Below are positions 1-8,683 of a stretch of DNA of 64,000 bases, piece after piece. The position numbers and the translations under genes were made by a program. How positions within the stretch are numbered: position 1 is the first letter of the stretch; every line of letters begins with the position of its first letter. Source of the stretch: Streptomyces sp. 846.5 (GTDB taxonomy: Bacteria > Actinomycetota > Actinomycetes > Streptomycetales > Streptomycetaceae); assembly GCF_004365705.1 (NCBI RefSeq), contig NZ_SOBN01000003.1, forward strand, positions 806,001 through 870,000. The letters run 5' to 3'. The notes under the pieces are model-generated. The model did not search any database, was not told the DNA's origin, and saw only the letters and a list, made by a program, of their open reading frames with translations.

Positions 1-425
1 TCGGGCTCGGTCATGCAGAAGGCGCTGCGGATCTCGCCCTCCAGCAGCGGCTCCAGCCAGCGCTTGCGCTGTTCGGGGGAGCCGAACTCGGCCAGCACCT
101 CCATGTTGCCGGTGTCGGGCGCGGCGCAGTTGAGCGCCTCGGGCGCGAGGTGCGGCACATGGCCGGTGATCTCGGCCAACGGCGCGTACTGGAGGTTGGT
201 CAGCCCCGCGCCGCCGTGCTCCGTACCCGGCAAGAAGAGATTCCACAGGCCACGACGGCGAGCCTCGGCCTTCAGCTCCGCCATCACCGGCGGCCGGGTC
301 CACTCGGTGCCGGCCTCGGCGAGCTGCCGTGCGGCGACCGCCTCGGCCGGATAGACCATCTCGTCCATGAAGGCGAGCAGTCGTTCCTGCAGTTCAACGG
401 TGCGTTCGTCGTACCGGAAGTCCAT
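1..425 (-). CDS. Acyl-CoA dehydrogenase, N-terminal part (cut by window edge)
   Basis: Only the first 141 residues are inside the window; the gene runs off the left edge. The protein begins MDFRYDERTVELQ and continues as the all-alpha N-terminal domain of flavin-dependent acyl-CoA dehydrogenases. The visible part ends in SAFCMTEP, which matches the conserved strand near the FAD and substrate in this family. Its ATG overlaps the stop codon of the upstream phosphotransferase gene by one base (TGATG), so the two are probably cotranslated. Such pairs resemble the two halves of eukaryotic ACAD10/ACAD11, which act on unusual or hydroxylated acyl-CoAs. The family call is firm; the substrate is not known. 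Confidence 0.88.
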   Translation of the reverse strand, partial: MDFRYDERTVELQERLLAFMDEMVYPAEAVAARQLAEAGTEWTRPPVMAELKAEARRRGLWNLFLPGTEHGGAGLTNLQYAPLAEITGHVPHLAPEALNCAAPDTGNMEVLAEFGSPEQRKRWLEPLLEGEIRSAFCMTEP

Positions 426-1468
426 CAGTCTGCCTCCAGCTTGAGAAGGGTCTCCAGGGCGGAGGTGACCAGTGGCGCGACCATCGCGCCCACGTGCGAG
501 AAGCCCTCGCCGACGGTCTTGCCCTGGGTGTAGCGGAAGTGGATGCCCTCGGCGATGACCGCCAGCTTGTAGCCGGCGAAGGCCGTGTACCAGGGGAGCG
601 GGGCGAGGTCCAGGCCGGTGCGCTCGGCGTAGCGGTCCAGCAGGTCGTCCATGGCGGGGAAGCCGGCCGCGGCGCTGACCGCCCCGGCGACCGGGTTGCC
701 GGGCAGGTCGCGGGAGATGTCCCAGTAGACCTTCATCAGGCCGACGTCGGCGAGCGGGTCGCCCAGGGTCGCCATCTCCCAGTCGAGCACCGCGGCGACG
801 CTGTCGTCCTCGGCGATCACGGTGTTGTCCAGGCGGTAGTCGCCGTGCACGATCGCGGGCCGCTGACTGGCCGGGACGCCCTGGCCGAGCCGCCGCTGCA
901 GTTCGTCCATGCCCGGGATCTCCCGGCTCCGGGACGCCTCGAACTGCCGGAACCAGCGTGCGACCTGACGTTCCAGGTAGCCCTCCGGGCGGCCGAACTC
1001 GGCCAGCCCCACCGCTGCCGGGTCGACGGCGTGCAGCTCGGCCAGCACGTCGACCAGCCGGTAGGAGAGCGCCCTGGCCCGCTCGGGGCCGAGGCCGGCC
1101 GAGTCCCCGGCGAAGCGGTAGACCCGTCCGGGGACCTCGTCCATCAGGTAGAAGGGTGCGCCGAGCACCTCGGCGTCGGTGCACAGCAGGTGCACCCCGG
1201 GCACCGGGACCAGGCTGTCCGCCAGCGCGGCTATCACCTGGTACTCGCGGGACATGTCGTGCGCGGTCGCCAGCACATGGCCCAGCGGCGGGCGGCGCAG
1301 CACCCAGCGGTGCCGGTCGTCGTGCAGCCGGTAGGTCAGGTTGGACTTGCCGCCGGTGATCAGCTCCGCGCCGAGCGGCCCTTCGACCAGCGCGGGACGA
1401 ACCCGGTCGAGGTGGTCGCGCAGGCGGCCCAGGTCGAGGCCGGGGGGATCGAGCGATTGCTCGGGCAT
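425..1468 (-). CDS. APH-family phosphotransferase (ACAD10/11-like kinase)
   Basis: A 347-aa protein of the aminoglycoside phosphotransferase/choline kinase-like fold. The catalytic loop HGDYRLDN lies near residue 206 and the metal-binding DWEMATLGDP near residue 227. The start chosen is the ATG at 1468, which has AGGAGGT a few bases upstream; an in-frame start at 1540 lacks this. In this family, members paired with an acyl-CoA dehydrogenase are thought to phosphorylate hydroxyacyl substrates rather than antibiotics. The one-base overlap with the dehydrogenase supports that role, so this is probably not a resistance gene. Transcription runs away from the TetR gene across a shared palindrome. 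Confidence 0.85.
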   Translation of the reverse strand: MPEQSLDPPGLDLGRLRDHLDRVRPALVEGPLGAELITGGKSNLTYRLHDDRHRWVLRRPPLGHVLATAHDMSREYQVIAALADSLVPVPGVHLLCTDAEVLGAPFYLMDEVPGRVYRFAGDSAGLGPERARALSYRLVDVLAELHAVDPAAVGLAEFGRPEGYLERQVARWFRQFEASRSREIPGMDELQRRLGQGVPASQRPAIVHGDYRLDNTVIAEDDSVAAVLDWEMATLGDPLADVGLMKVYWDISRDLPGNPVAGAVSAAAGFPAMDDLLDRYAERTGLDLAPLPWYTAFAGYKLAVIAEGIHFRYTQGKTVGEGFSHVGAMVAPLVTSALETLLKLEAD

Positions 1469-1537
1469 GCGTACCTCCTGGCTCGGGATGCGGCAGAGTG
1501 GTGCGCATGGTGGGGCACCGGTGCCGCTGCCCGCCAC

Positions 1538-1557
1538 CATACCGACTGGTAGGTATG
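1538..1557. promoter_or_regulatory. Palindromic operator between divergent genes
   Basis: An inverted repeat, CATACC-N8-GGTATG, sits in the 141-base gap between the phosphotransferase gene and the divergent TetR gene. Position and symmetry fit autoregulation and local control by the TetR protein. No binding data are available here; the assignment is inference. Confidence 0.55.
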
Positions 1558-1609
1558 TCGGCTAGAGTGGTCCCGGACACACGCCGGGAGCACGCCGGAG
1601 AGGAAGGCC

Positions 1610-2209
1610 ATGGCCACAGCGACACGCGGTACGGCCGCGCCCGTGCAGGAGCGCCTGCTCGCCGCCGCCAGCAGGCTGTTCGCCGAGCGCGGCTTCGCGC
1701 TGACCTCCGTCCAGGAGATCGTCGAGCGCGCCGGGGTGACCAAGGGGGCGATGTACCACTACTACGCGTCCAAGGACGACCTGCTCCAGCAGATCTACAC
1801 CCGGCTGCTGGACGTGCAGTCGGCCAGGCTGGAGGCGATAGCCGGCACCGGCCTGCCGGTACGCCGGCGGCTCCGCGCCGCCGCGGCCGACGTGGTGGTC
1901 AGCACCCTGGAGAACCTGGACGACGCGATGGTCTCCTGGCGTTCCATGCACATGCTCCCGCAGGAGCGGCTGGCCCAGGTGCGGCTGGAGCGGCGGCGCT
2001 ACCACGAGCGGTTCCGGGCGCTGATCGAGCAGGGGCAGGCCGAGGGCGTGCTCAGGACCGACGTCTCCGCCGACCTGGCCACCCACCAGTTCTTCGGTGG
2101 GGTGCACCACCTCGGCAGCTGGTACCACGCCGACGGCGAGCTCACCCCTTCCTCCATCGGTGAGACCTTCGCCGATCTTCTGCTCCGTGGACTTGATCCG
2201 TCCGGATGA
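1610..2209 (+). CDS. TetR/AcrR-family transcriptional regulator
   Basis: A 199-aa regulator with an N-terminal helix-turn-helix at about residues 15-60 (RLFAERGF, then VTKGAMYHYYASKDDLL, typical of TetR) and a divergent ligand-binding C-terminal domain. The ATG at 1610 follows GAGAGGAAGG. It is transcribed away from the phosphotransferase/acyl-CoA dehydrogenase pair, and the palindrome at 1538-1557 lies between them. It probably represses that pair and itself and may respond to an acyl-CoA-type ligand; this is inferred from context. Confidence 0.88.
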   Translation: MATATRGTAAPVQERLLAAASRLFAERGFALTSVQEIVERAGVTKGAMYHYYASKDDLLQQIYTRLLDVQSARLEAIAGTGLPVRRRLRAAAADVVVSTLENLDDAMVSWRSMHMLPQERLAQVRLERRRYHERFRALIEQGQAEGVLRTDVSADLATHQFFGGVHHLGSWYHADGELTPSSIGETFADLLLRGLDPSG

Positions 2210-2247
2210 TCGTGTATGACCGGAACGGACCATCCCGGATCACGATT
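2208..2247 (+). terminator. Possible stem-loop after the TetR gene
   Basis: ATCGTG directly after the TetR stop pairs with CACGAT about 27 bases later, and an inner CCGG pairs with CCGG. There is no clear T-run. It is a weak terminator candidate. Confidence 0.35.
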
Positions 2248-2292
2248 AGGCTGCAGGTCCGATCGGCGTGTCGTCTGGCTTCGGTTGGTTTG

Positions 2293-2298
2293 TATAGT
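2293..2298 (+). promoter_or_regulatory. Possible -10 box for the MarR gene
   Basis: TATAGT lies in an otherwise GC-rich gap and is a good match to the SigA-type -10. The -35 region (TGTCGT, 18 bases upstream) is poor. If used, the mRNA has a leader of about 165 bases before the MarR start. Confidence 0.35.
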
Positions 2299-2469
2299 GT
2301 GCGCCAGCAGCCGTCGGTTGCTCGGTGAAACCTCCCCGCACGACCGGCCCCGGCCGGGAGCCAGCGGGAAGCAGGTACGCCGCTGCCATGCCGCGTGTCA
2401 CCCTCCCACGGGGGGCGTGCGAAGGCGTTTTACTAGGGACGGTTCTCTATGGTGCTGGGGGAGATCGAT

Positions 2470-3351
2470 ATGACGGGTGCTCCGCTCCGCCTCTCCCAGT
2501 CACCGGGACAGCTGCTTCGGATAGCCCAACAGGTCCATACCCGGCTCTGGGCCGAGCACGTCGGCCAGGACCTGACCGCGCCGCAGTACGCCGCGCTGAT
2601 CGCCCTGGCCGTCGAGCCCGGCGCCGACCAGCGCACGGTGGGCGAGCGGGCGTCGCTGGACAAGGCGACGATGGCCGAGATGGTGGGCCGGCTAGTACGG
2701 CGCGGCCTGGTGCTGCGCCGCCGCGACCCGGCCGACGGGCGGCGCAAGCTGCTCACCCTGTCCCCGTTGGGCGTCCGGATCGTCGACGAGGTGTCCCCGG
2801 GCGTGGCCCGGGTGCAGCAGGGGCTACTGGAGCCGCTCACCGAGCCGCAGCGCAGCGACCTGATGTCGGCGCTGGCCCGGATGGCTCGGATGGAGGACGT
2901 GGCGCTGGAGACCATGGTCGAGGCCAGGCCCATCCTGGACGCGCCCAGGGTCGTCGGCTACCTGATCCGGGTGGCCCAGCAGGTGCACACCCGGCTGTGG
3001 ACCGAGCTCGCCTCCGGCGAGCTCACCGCGCCGCAGCACGCGGTGCTGGCGGCCCTGGCCGAGGAGCCCGGCATCGACCAGCGCACGGTGGGGGAGCGCG
3101 CCTCGCTGGACAAGGCGACGATGGCCGAGCTGATCAGCCGGCTGGTACGGCGCGGCCTGGTGCTGCGCCGCCGCGACCCCTCGGACGGCCGCCGCAACCT
3201 GCTGGCGCTGGCCCCGGCCGGGGCCCAGCTGCTGGAGCAGGTCAACCCCGGGGTGACCGAGGTGCAGAACCGGATGCTCGCCCCGCTGGAGCCCGCCGAG
3301 CGGGAGCGCGTCGTCGAGCTGCTGGCCGTGGTGGCGCGCATCGCGCAGTAG
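2470..3351 (+). CDS. Tandem double-MarR regulator
   Basis: A 293-aa protein made of two complete MarR-type winged-helix domains in one chain. The first runs from about residue 10 to 150 and the second from about 160 to 290. The shared block QRTVGERASLDKATMAE (recognition-helix region) and the wing RRGLVLRRRDP occur in both, offset by 150 residues. MarR proteins normally have about 150 aa and act as homodimers, so this chain could fold as a covalent dimer. The ATG at 2470 is preceded by GGGGGAGA; an ATG at 2449 is less well placed. A strong hairpin follows the gene. The target and ligand are unknown; the downstream ABC exporter is a possible target. Confidence 0.88.
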   Translation: MTGAPLRLSQSPGQLLRIAQQVHTRLWAEHVGQDLTAPQYAALIALAVEPGADQRTVGERASLDKATMAEMVGRLVRRGLVLRRRDPADGRRKLLTLSPLGVRIVDEVSPGVARVQQGLLEPLTEPQRSDLMSALARMARMEDVALETMVEARPILDAPRVVGYLIRVAQQVHTRLWTELASGELTAPQHAVLAALAEEPGIDQRTVGERASLDKATMAELISRLVRRGLVLRRRDPSDGRRNLLALAPAGAQLLEQVNPGVTEVQNRMLAPLEPAERERVVELLAVVARIAQ

Positions 3352-3411
3352 CGGAGCGGTAGCGCAGCAGAGCAGTAGCGCGGCTGTGAGGTAGTGCAGC
3401 AGTGACGTAGT

Positions 3412-3444
3412 GCGGCCCCGGTACCGGATCGGTACCGGGGCCGC
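3412..3444 (+). terminator. Strong hairpin after the MarR gene
   Basis: GCGGCCCCGGTACCG and CGGTACCGGGGCCGC form a perfect 15-bp stem with a 3-base loop, followed by GTTTAATT. It should separate the MarR transcript from the ABC operon. Confidence 0.8.
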
Positions 3445-3592
3445 GCCGCGTTTAATTCGGTTGCCGGAGGGCGGCGGCAGGCGTCATCGTCAATGGCTAT
3501 GCGCAGCTTCTGACGTGATGTCAACCCCGCCCTCCCCGTGACCACTCCGGCGAGCGGCTGTTCCTGCCCGCACACCGCATCGACGGAGCGTC

Positions 3593-5389
3593 ATGCCGCT
3601 TGTCAAACTTCCGCTGTCCGATCCGGGCAGCCCCGATCTGCGTTCCCCGGGCCGGTTCCTGGCCTGGCTGGCCCGCTCCCAGCGCCGGGGCCAGTGGATG
3701 TCCATGCTGTGGGGGACGCTGTTCCTCGGCTGCCGCAGCGCGGTTCCGTTCTGCATCGGCGCCGGAATCCAGGCCGTCGTGGAGCACCGCCGCGGCGAAC
3801 TGTGGGCTGCGGGGGCCGTCGCGCTCGCGCTCGGCGCCGTCCAGACCGCCGCCTCCTCGCTCTGGCACCGGCAGGCCGTGTGGAACTGGATCCACGCCGC
3901 CGCGCAGACCCGCCAGCTCGTCGCCCGCCAGGCCTCCCGGCTGGGCTCGGGCCTGGCCCGCCGGATCGCCACCGGTGAGATGGTCGCGGTCAGTTCCGGC
4001 GACGTGGAGAAGATCGGCTGGTTCGTGGAGACCAGCTCCCGCTGCGCCGCGGCGCTGACCACCTGGCTCGGCCTGTCCGCGGTGGTGCTCTACCGCGAAC
4101 CCAGGCTCGGCCTGGCCGTGCTGCTGGGCGTCCCGCTGCTGGCCGTCGCCGTCTGGCCGCTGCTCGGCCCGCTGGAGCAGCGCTACACCCGGCAGCGCGA
4201 ACTCGGCGGCAAGGCGGCCGAGTTGGCCGCCGACACGGTCGCCGGGCTGCGGGTGCTGCGCGGGATCGGCGGCGAGCAGCTGTTCCTGGAGCGCTACCGG
4301 GCCGCCTCGCAGCGGGTCCGCGGCGCGGCCGTCCGCACCGCCCGGACAAGCTCCCTGATGCAGGCTCAGCAGCTGCTGCTGCCAGGGCTGTTCATCCTCG
4401 GGGTGACCTGGTACGGGGCCCGGCTGGTGGTGTCCGGTGACATCGGCGTCGGTGAACTGGTCGCGGTCTACGGGGCCGGCGCCTCGCTGTCCTGGCCGCT
4501 GATGCTGATCGGCGAGACCGCGGAGTCCTGGACGGCGGCCCGGGTCGCCGCCGCGCGCGCCGTCCGGGTGCTCGCAGTGACCCGCGACGACGCCGTTGCC
4601 GACACGCCGACGGACCCGGCGACTGACACGGCGCCGCTGTCCGCGCCCGAACGGTCGGACCTGCACGACCCGGTGACCGGTCTGACCGCCGTCGCAGGCC
4701 GACTCACCGCCGTGGTCTGCGGCGACCCGGACCAGGCAGGTGCGTTGGCGGCCCGGCTCGGCGGGCATGTGGCCGGCAGCGGCGGCGCCGAAGGCGGCGA
4801 GCCGTCGGCGACCCTCGGCGGGCGCGCGCTGGACCGCGTGCCGCTGGGGGCGGCCCGCGCGGCCGTCCTGGTCCACGACAAGGACCCGGTGCTGCTCTCC
4901 GGGACCCTCGCCGAGCTGTTCGACGTCCCCCGGTCCGGCGGGGTCACCCCCGGGCGCGCCCTCGCCGCCGCCTGCGCCGACGACGTCCTGGCCGCCCTGC
5001 TCGACGCCTCGCCCGATGCCGTCGGCGACCCGATGCGGGCCCGGATCACCGAACGCGGCCGCTCCCTCTCGGGCGGTCAGCGGCAGCGCCTCGCCCTGGC
5101 CCGCTCGCTGGTCGTCGACCCGCCGGTGCTGGTCCTGGACGAGCCCACCAGCGCCGTCGACTCCCACACCGAGAGCCGGATCGCCGCCGGCATCGCCGAA
5201 CTGCGCCGGGGGCGCAGCACCGTGGTGCTGGCGACCAGCCCGCTGCTGCTGGACCGGGCCGACCAGGTCGTGCTGATCCAGGACGGCCGGGTCGCGGCCC
5301 GGGGCACCCACCGCGAGCTGATGCACGACGAACCGCGCTACCGCGCGGTGGTGACCCGCGAGAGCACTGAGGACCAGGTGACCGCATGA
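3593..5389 (+). CDS. ABC exporter half with degenerate Walker A site
   Basis: A 598-aa half-transporter with six transmembrane segments over about residues 20-300 and an ATPase domain over about 350-590. The Walker A position near residue 373 reads CGDPDQAG, lacking the GxxGxGKS/T lysine. The H-loop histidine is replaced (ATSPLLL, about residue 546). In contrast the signature LSGGQRQRLALAR (about 492) and Walker B VLVLDEPTSAVD (about 513) are intact. This is expected for the degenerate-site partner of a heterodimeric exporter. The stop overlaps the start of the next gene (ATGA), which encodes the complementary half. The substrate is unknown. Confidence 0.88.
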   Translation: MPLVKLPLSDPGSPDLRSPGRFLAWLARSQRRGQWMSMLWGTLFLGCRSAVPFCIGAGIQAVVEHRRGELWAAGAVALALGAVQTAASSLWHRQAVWNWIHAAAQTRQLVARQASRLGSGLARRIATGEMVAVSSGDVEKIGWFVETSSRCAAALTTWLGLSAVVLYREPRLGLAVLLGVPLLAVAVWPLLGPLEQRYTRQRELGGKAAELAADTVAGLRVLRGIGGEQLFLERYRAASQRVRGAAVRTARTSSLMQAQQLLLPGLFILGVTWYGARLVVSGDIGVGELVAVYGAGASLSWPLMLIGETAESWTAARVAAARAVRVLAVTRDDAVADTPTDPATDTAPLSAPERSDLHDPVTGLTAVAGRLTAVVCGDPDQAGALAARLGGHVAGSGGAEGGEPSATLGGRALDRVPLGAARAAVLVHDKDPVLLSGTLAELFDVPRSGGVTPGRALAAACADDVLAALLDASPDAVGDPMRARITERGRSLSGGQRQRLALARSLVVDPPVLVLDEPTSAVDSHTESRIAAGIAELRRGRSTVVLATSPLLLDRADQVVLIQDGRVAARGTHRELMHDEPRYRAVVTRESTEDQVTA

Positions 5390-7164
5390 AGGCCCCGGAA
5401 CGGCACGCGACCCAGACCACGGCGCTGCTCCCGGTCGGCTCGCCCGCCTCGGTGCGCCGCTACCTGCTGCTGCTGGCCCGCCGGCACCGCGGCGGCTTCG
5501 GCACCGCCGTCGGCCTGCACGCCGTCGGCGCGGCAGCCGGACTGGTCGGCCCCTGGGTGCTGGGCGAGGTGGTGCAGAGCCTGAGCACTGGCAGCACCGA
5601 CGCGTACATCACCCGCGCCGTCCTCTTCTATCTGGCCGCGCTGCTGGTGCAGTCCGTGTTCACCGGGCTGTCCCGGCTGCGCGGCGGCATCCTCGGCGAG
5701 GAGATCCTCGCCGACCTGCGCGAGGACTTCCTGGTCCGCTCGATCGCGCTGCCGCCCGGAGTACTGGAGCGGGCCGGCACCGGCGACCTGGTCTCCCGGG
5801 CCACCACCGACGTGGACCGGCTCGCGACCACCGTCCGCGACGCCGTCCCCGAACTGTCGGTCGCCGTGGTCTCGCTGGTGCTGATGCTCGGCGCGCTGTT
5901 CGCCACCTCCCCGCTGCTGGCGGTCACCGCGCTGGTGGGCACGCCGATCATCGCCTGCGGCTGCCGCTGGTACTTCCGCCGGGCCCCGCAGGCATACCGG
6001 GACGAGTCGGCGGCGTACGCGGCGATCAACACCGTGCTGGCCGAGACCGTGGACGCCGGGCACACCGTCGAGGCGCTGCGGCTCGGCCCGGAGCGGGTCG
6101 AGCTGACGGACCGCCGGATCAGCCACTGGATCGACTGGAGCCGCTACACCTTGTGGCTGCGGGCCAACGTCTTCTTCCCGTCCATCGACTTCCCCTACGC
6201 GCTGAGCCTGGTGGCCACCCTCACCCTGGGCGGCCTGTACACCCTGCACGGCTGGACCACTCCGGGCCAGCTCACCACCGGCGTGCTGTACGCGCAGATG
6301 CTGACCGGGCCGATCGACCTGATCCTGCGCTGGTACGACGAGATCCAGGTCGGGCAGGCGTCGATGGCCCGACTGGTCGGCGTCCGGGAGATCCCCGACG
6401 CCGAGTCCGACGACAGCCTGCGGCCGCAGGGCCGGGAGGTACGGGCGGACCGGGTCAGCTTCGGCTACCGCGAGGGCGCCGACGTGCTGCACGACATCAC
6501 TCTCGGCGTGGCGCCGGGCGCTCGGATCGCCCTGGTGGGGCCGTCCGGTGCGGGCAAGTCCACACTGGGGCGGCTGCTCGCGGGCATCTACACGCCGCGG
6601 GCGGGTGAGGTCACCCTGGGCGGGGCGAGGCTCTCCGAGATGCCGCCCGAGCGGGTGCGGGCCGAGGTGGCCCTGGTCAACCAGGAGCACCACGTCTTCG
6701 TCGGCACCCTGCGGGACAACCTGCGGCTGGCCCGTCCCGGCGCGGACGACCAGGAGCTGCGTGCGGCGCTGGACGCGGTGGACGCGGGGCACTGGGCTGA
6801 CGCCCTCCCTGACGGCCTCGACACCGCGGTGGGCTCCGGCGGCACCCAGCTCACCCCGGCCCAGGCCCAGCAACTGGCACTGGCCCGGCTGGTGCTGGCC
6901 GACCCGCACACCCTGGTCCTCGACGAGGCCACCTCCCTGCTGGACCCCCGCGCGGCCCGCCACCTCGAACGGTCCCTGGCCCGGGTGCTGGACGGCCGCA
7001 CGGTGATTGCCATCGCCCACCGCCTTCACACCGCGCACGACGCAGACCACATCGCCGTCGTGGAGGACGGCCGCATCACCGAACACGGCAGCCACCCCGA
7101 CCTCATCGCAGCCGGCGGCGCCTACGCTGCGCTATGGCAGAGCTGGCGCGACGACGGCACGTGA
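5386..7164 (+). CDS. ABC exporter half with canonical Walker A and altered signature
   Basis: A 592-aa transmembrane-ATPase half-transporter. Walker A is canonical (VGPSGAGKST, about residue 384), as are Walker B VLDEATSLLD (about 510) and the H-loop AHRLH (about 544). The ABC signature is degenerate: LTPAQAQQLALAR (about 488) replaces LSGGQ. Paired with the upstream protein, the consensus ATP site would use this Walker A/B with the partner's LSGGQ, while the second site would be catalytically weak. The genes overlap by ATGA, so both halves are probably made in equal amounts. A repeat-rich hairpin region follows the stop. Confidence 0.88.
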   Translation: MKAPERHATQTTALLPVGSPASVRRYLLLLARRHRGGFGTAVGLHAVGAAAGLVGPWVLGEVVQSLSTGSTDAYITRAVLFYLAALLVQSVFTGLSRLRGGILGEEILADLREDFLVRSIALPPGVLERAGTGDLVSRATTDVDRLATTVRDAVPELSVAVVSLVLMLGALFATSPLLAVTALVGTPIIACGCRWYFRRAPQAYRDESAAYAAINTVLAETVDAGHTVEALRLGPERVELTDRRISHWIDWSRYTLWLRANVFFPSIDFPYALSLVATLTLGGLYTLHGWTTPGQLTTGVLYAQMLTGPIDLILRWYDEIQVGQASMARLVGVREIPDAESDDSLRPQGREVRADRVSFGYREGADVLHDITLGVAPGARIALVGPSGAGKSTLGRLLAGIYTPRAGEVTLGGARLSEMPPERVRAEVALVNQEHHVFVGTLRDNLRLARPGADDQELRAALDAVDAGHWADALPDGLDTAVGSGGTQLTPAQAQQLALARLVLADPHTLVLDEATSLLDPRAARHLERSLARVLDGRTVIAIAHRLHTAHDADHIAVVEDGRITEHGSHPDLIAAGGAYAALWQSWRDDGT

Positions 7165-7169
7165 ACGCA

Positions 7170-7320
7170 GGTGCATGGTTGTTCGCGCAGTTCCCCGCGC
7201 CCCTGGGTAGGTGCAACTTCCCCTCGGCGGTTCAGTTGCAGCCCCTCAGGGGCGCGGGGAACTGCGCTGCCAACCATGCACCTTCGTAGAGGGCTGGTCG
7301 CGCAGTTCCCCGCGCCCCCT
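7170..7320. repeat. GC-rich inverted-repeat cluster between convergent genes
   Basis: Two 36-base arms (7170-7205 and 7247-7282) are inverted copies with three mismatches. Both carry the core GCGCAGTTCCCCGCGCCCC. A third copy of the core, in the orientation of the left arm, occupies 7291-7320 and reaches the ROK stop codon. A smaller TGCAACT/AGTTGCA pair lies in the loop. A related element is at 16043-16105. Lying between convergent stops, the structure could terminate transcription from both sides. Confidence 0.8.
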
Positions 7321-8557
7321 ACGTGGTTGCATGGTCCGCGTTGTGGGTGTCGAAGACCTTGGGGCGGGCTGAGCGCAACGCAGTTGTTATTGCGCCGAGG
7401 AGGACGGCGTCGTCGCCGAGTTGGCTGGGGGCGACGCGGGGGCGGAGTGGGGTGAGCAGGTGGAGGGTGTCCTCCACCGTCTGCAGCAGCAGGTCCGCGC
7501 TGTGGCCGACGCCGCCGCCCAGGACCACCAGGTCCGGGTCCAGGACGGAGGACACCGCCGCGACGACATGCGCCAGCCGCTCCCCCTCCTGCCGCACCGC
7601 GGCCACCCCCGCGGGGTCGCCCCTCCGCGCCGCCTCGAACACCTGCTTGGCGGTCAGCGCCTGCGCGCCCGTCATCCCGAGCTCGCGAGCCCCACGGACC
7701 ACCGCTTCGCCGGAGACCGCGTCCTCCAGGCTGCCCCGCCGCGGCGCGCCCTCCACCGGGGAGGGGCCGGACGGCGGCATCGGGTTGGTCAGCAGCGGCA
7801 GGAAGCCGATCTCGCCGGCCGCGCCGTGCGCCCCGCGGAACAGTTCGCCGTCGGCCACCACGCCCATGCCGAGCCCGGTGCCGATGAGGATGTAGACGAA
7901 GAGCCGGCTGTCCTTCCCCGCGCCGCAGGCGTACTCGCCGATCGCGGCCAGGTTGGCGTCATTGTGCAGGGTCAGCGAGGTGCCCAGGCCCTCCCGCATC
8001 CCGGCGACCAGGCCGCTGCGGCCCCACCCGGGGAGGTTGACCGCGTAGCGCACCCGTCCGGACTGCTCGTCGAACACACCGGGCGCGCCGACCACGGCCT
8101 CGACGATGTCGCCCCGGTCGAGACCGGCCGCCGCGGTGACCCGCCCGGCCGCGGCCAGCACCGCGTCCGCGACCGCGCTGCCGCTGCGGCCCTTGTTGGG
8201 GACGTCCTCGCGGGCCACCACGGTGCCCGCGAGGTCGGCCACGGCCAGCCGCAGCCAGGCCCGGCCGATGTCGACGCCGAGGACGTACCCCGCGGTGGGG
8301 TCGGCCTCGTAGAGCACCGCGGTACGGCCCCGGTCGGGTGCCACGGTGCCGGCCTCGCGGGCCAGTCCGGCCTGCTCCAGGGCGGCCAGGGCGGCGGAGA
8401 CGGTGGGCTTGGACAGCCCGGAGTCGCGGGCGAGCTGCGCCCGCGAGGCGGGCCCGGCCGTCCGCAGCCGCTCCAGCAGCAGCCATTCGTTGTTGCTGCG
8501 CAGCCGACGCCGGTTCCAGCGCTGGTCGACCGGTGGATCGGCGGGGTGCTCGGTCAT
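7319..8557 (-). CDS. ROK-family transcriptional regulator
   Basis: A 412-aa protein with an N-terminal winged helix (RAQLARDSGLSKPTVSAALAAL, about residues 35-58) and a C-terminal sugar-kinase fold typical of ROK repressors. Visible motifs are LGVDIGR (phosphate loop 1) and ILIGTGLGMG followed by HGAAGEIGFLPL. The cysteine-rich zinc motif of many ROK proteins (CxCGxxGC) is absent. The ATG at 8557 was chosen because the helix-turn-helix follows it directly; the frame upstream is not protein-like. It probably senses a sugar or sugar phosphate. It is divergent from the small membrane protein gene at 8684, with a palindrome between them. Confidence 0.85.
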   Translation of the reverse strand: MTEHPADPPVDQRWNRRRLRSNNEWLLLERLRTAGPASRAQLARDSGLSKPTVSAALAALEQAGLAREAGTVAPDRGRTAVLYEADPTAGYVLGVDIGRAWLRLAVADLAGTVVAREDVPNKGRSGSAVADAVLAAAGRVTAAAGLDRGDIVEAVVGAPGVFDEQSGRVRYAVNLPGWGRSGLVAGMREGLGTSLTLHNDANLAAIGEYACGAGKDSRLFVYILIGTGLGMGVVADGELFRGAHGAAGEIGFLPLLTNPMPPSGPSPVEGAPRRGSLEDAVSGEAVVRGARELGMTGAQALTAKQVFEAARRGDPAGVAAVRQEGERLAHVVAAVSSVLDPDLVVLGGGVGHSADLLLQTVEDTLHLLTPLRPRVAPSQLGDDAVLLGAITTALRSARPKVFDTHNADHATT

Positions 8558-8611
8558 GCCTGCTTGGCTGCCTCTCCGGTCCGACGACCAGTCCTCGACT
8601 CCTGCGGTGGT

Positions 8612-8627
8612 AAAGATACGTAACTTT
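8612..8627. promoter_or_regulatory. Candidate ROK operator
   Basis: AAAGATACGTAACTTT is a near-palindrome centred on ACGT, AT-rich against its surroundings. It lies between the ROK gene and the divergent small membrane protein gene and is a plausible autoregulatory site. Confidence 0.4.
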
Positions 8628-8683
8628 TCCCGGGCGGCGGAATCCAGCGAGCGGGGCCGGCTGTGCCTGCCCAGAATGAGTGC

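Noticed and set aside
425-1468. Aminoglycoside resistance phosphotransferase
   Set aside because: It overlaps an acyl-CoA dehydrogenase gene, which points to acyl-CoA metabolism rather than antibiotic resistance.
2470-3351. Assembly duplication of a single MarR gene
   Set aside because: The halves differ at many codons and amino acids, and the joined frame is intact.
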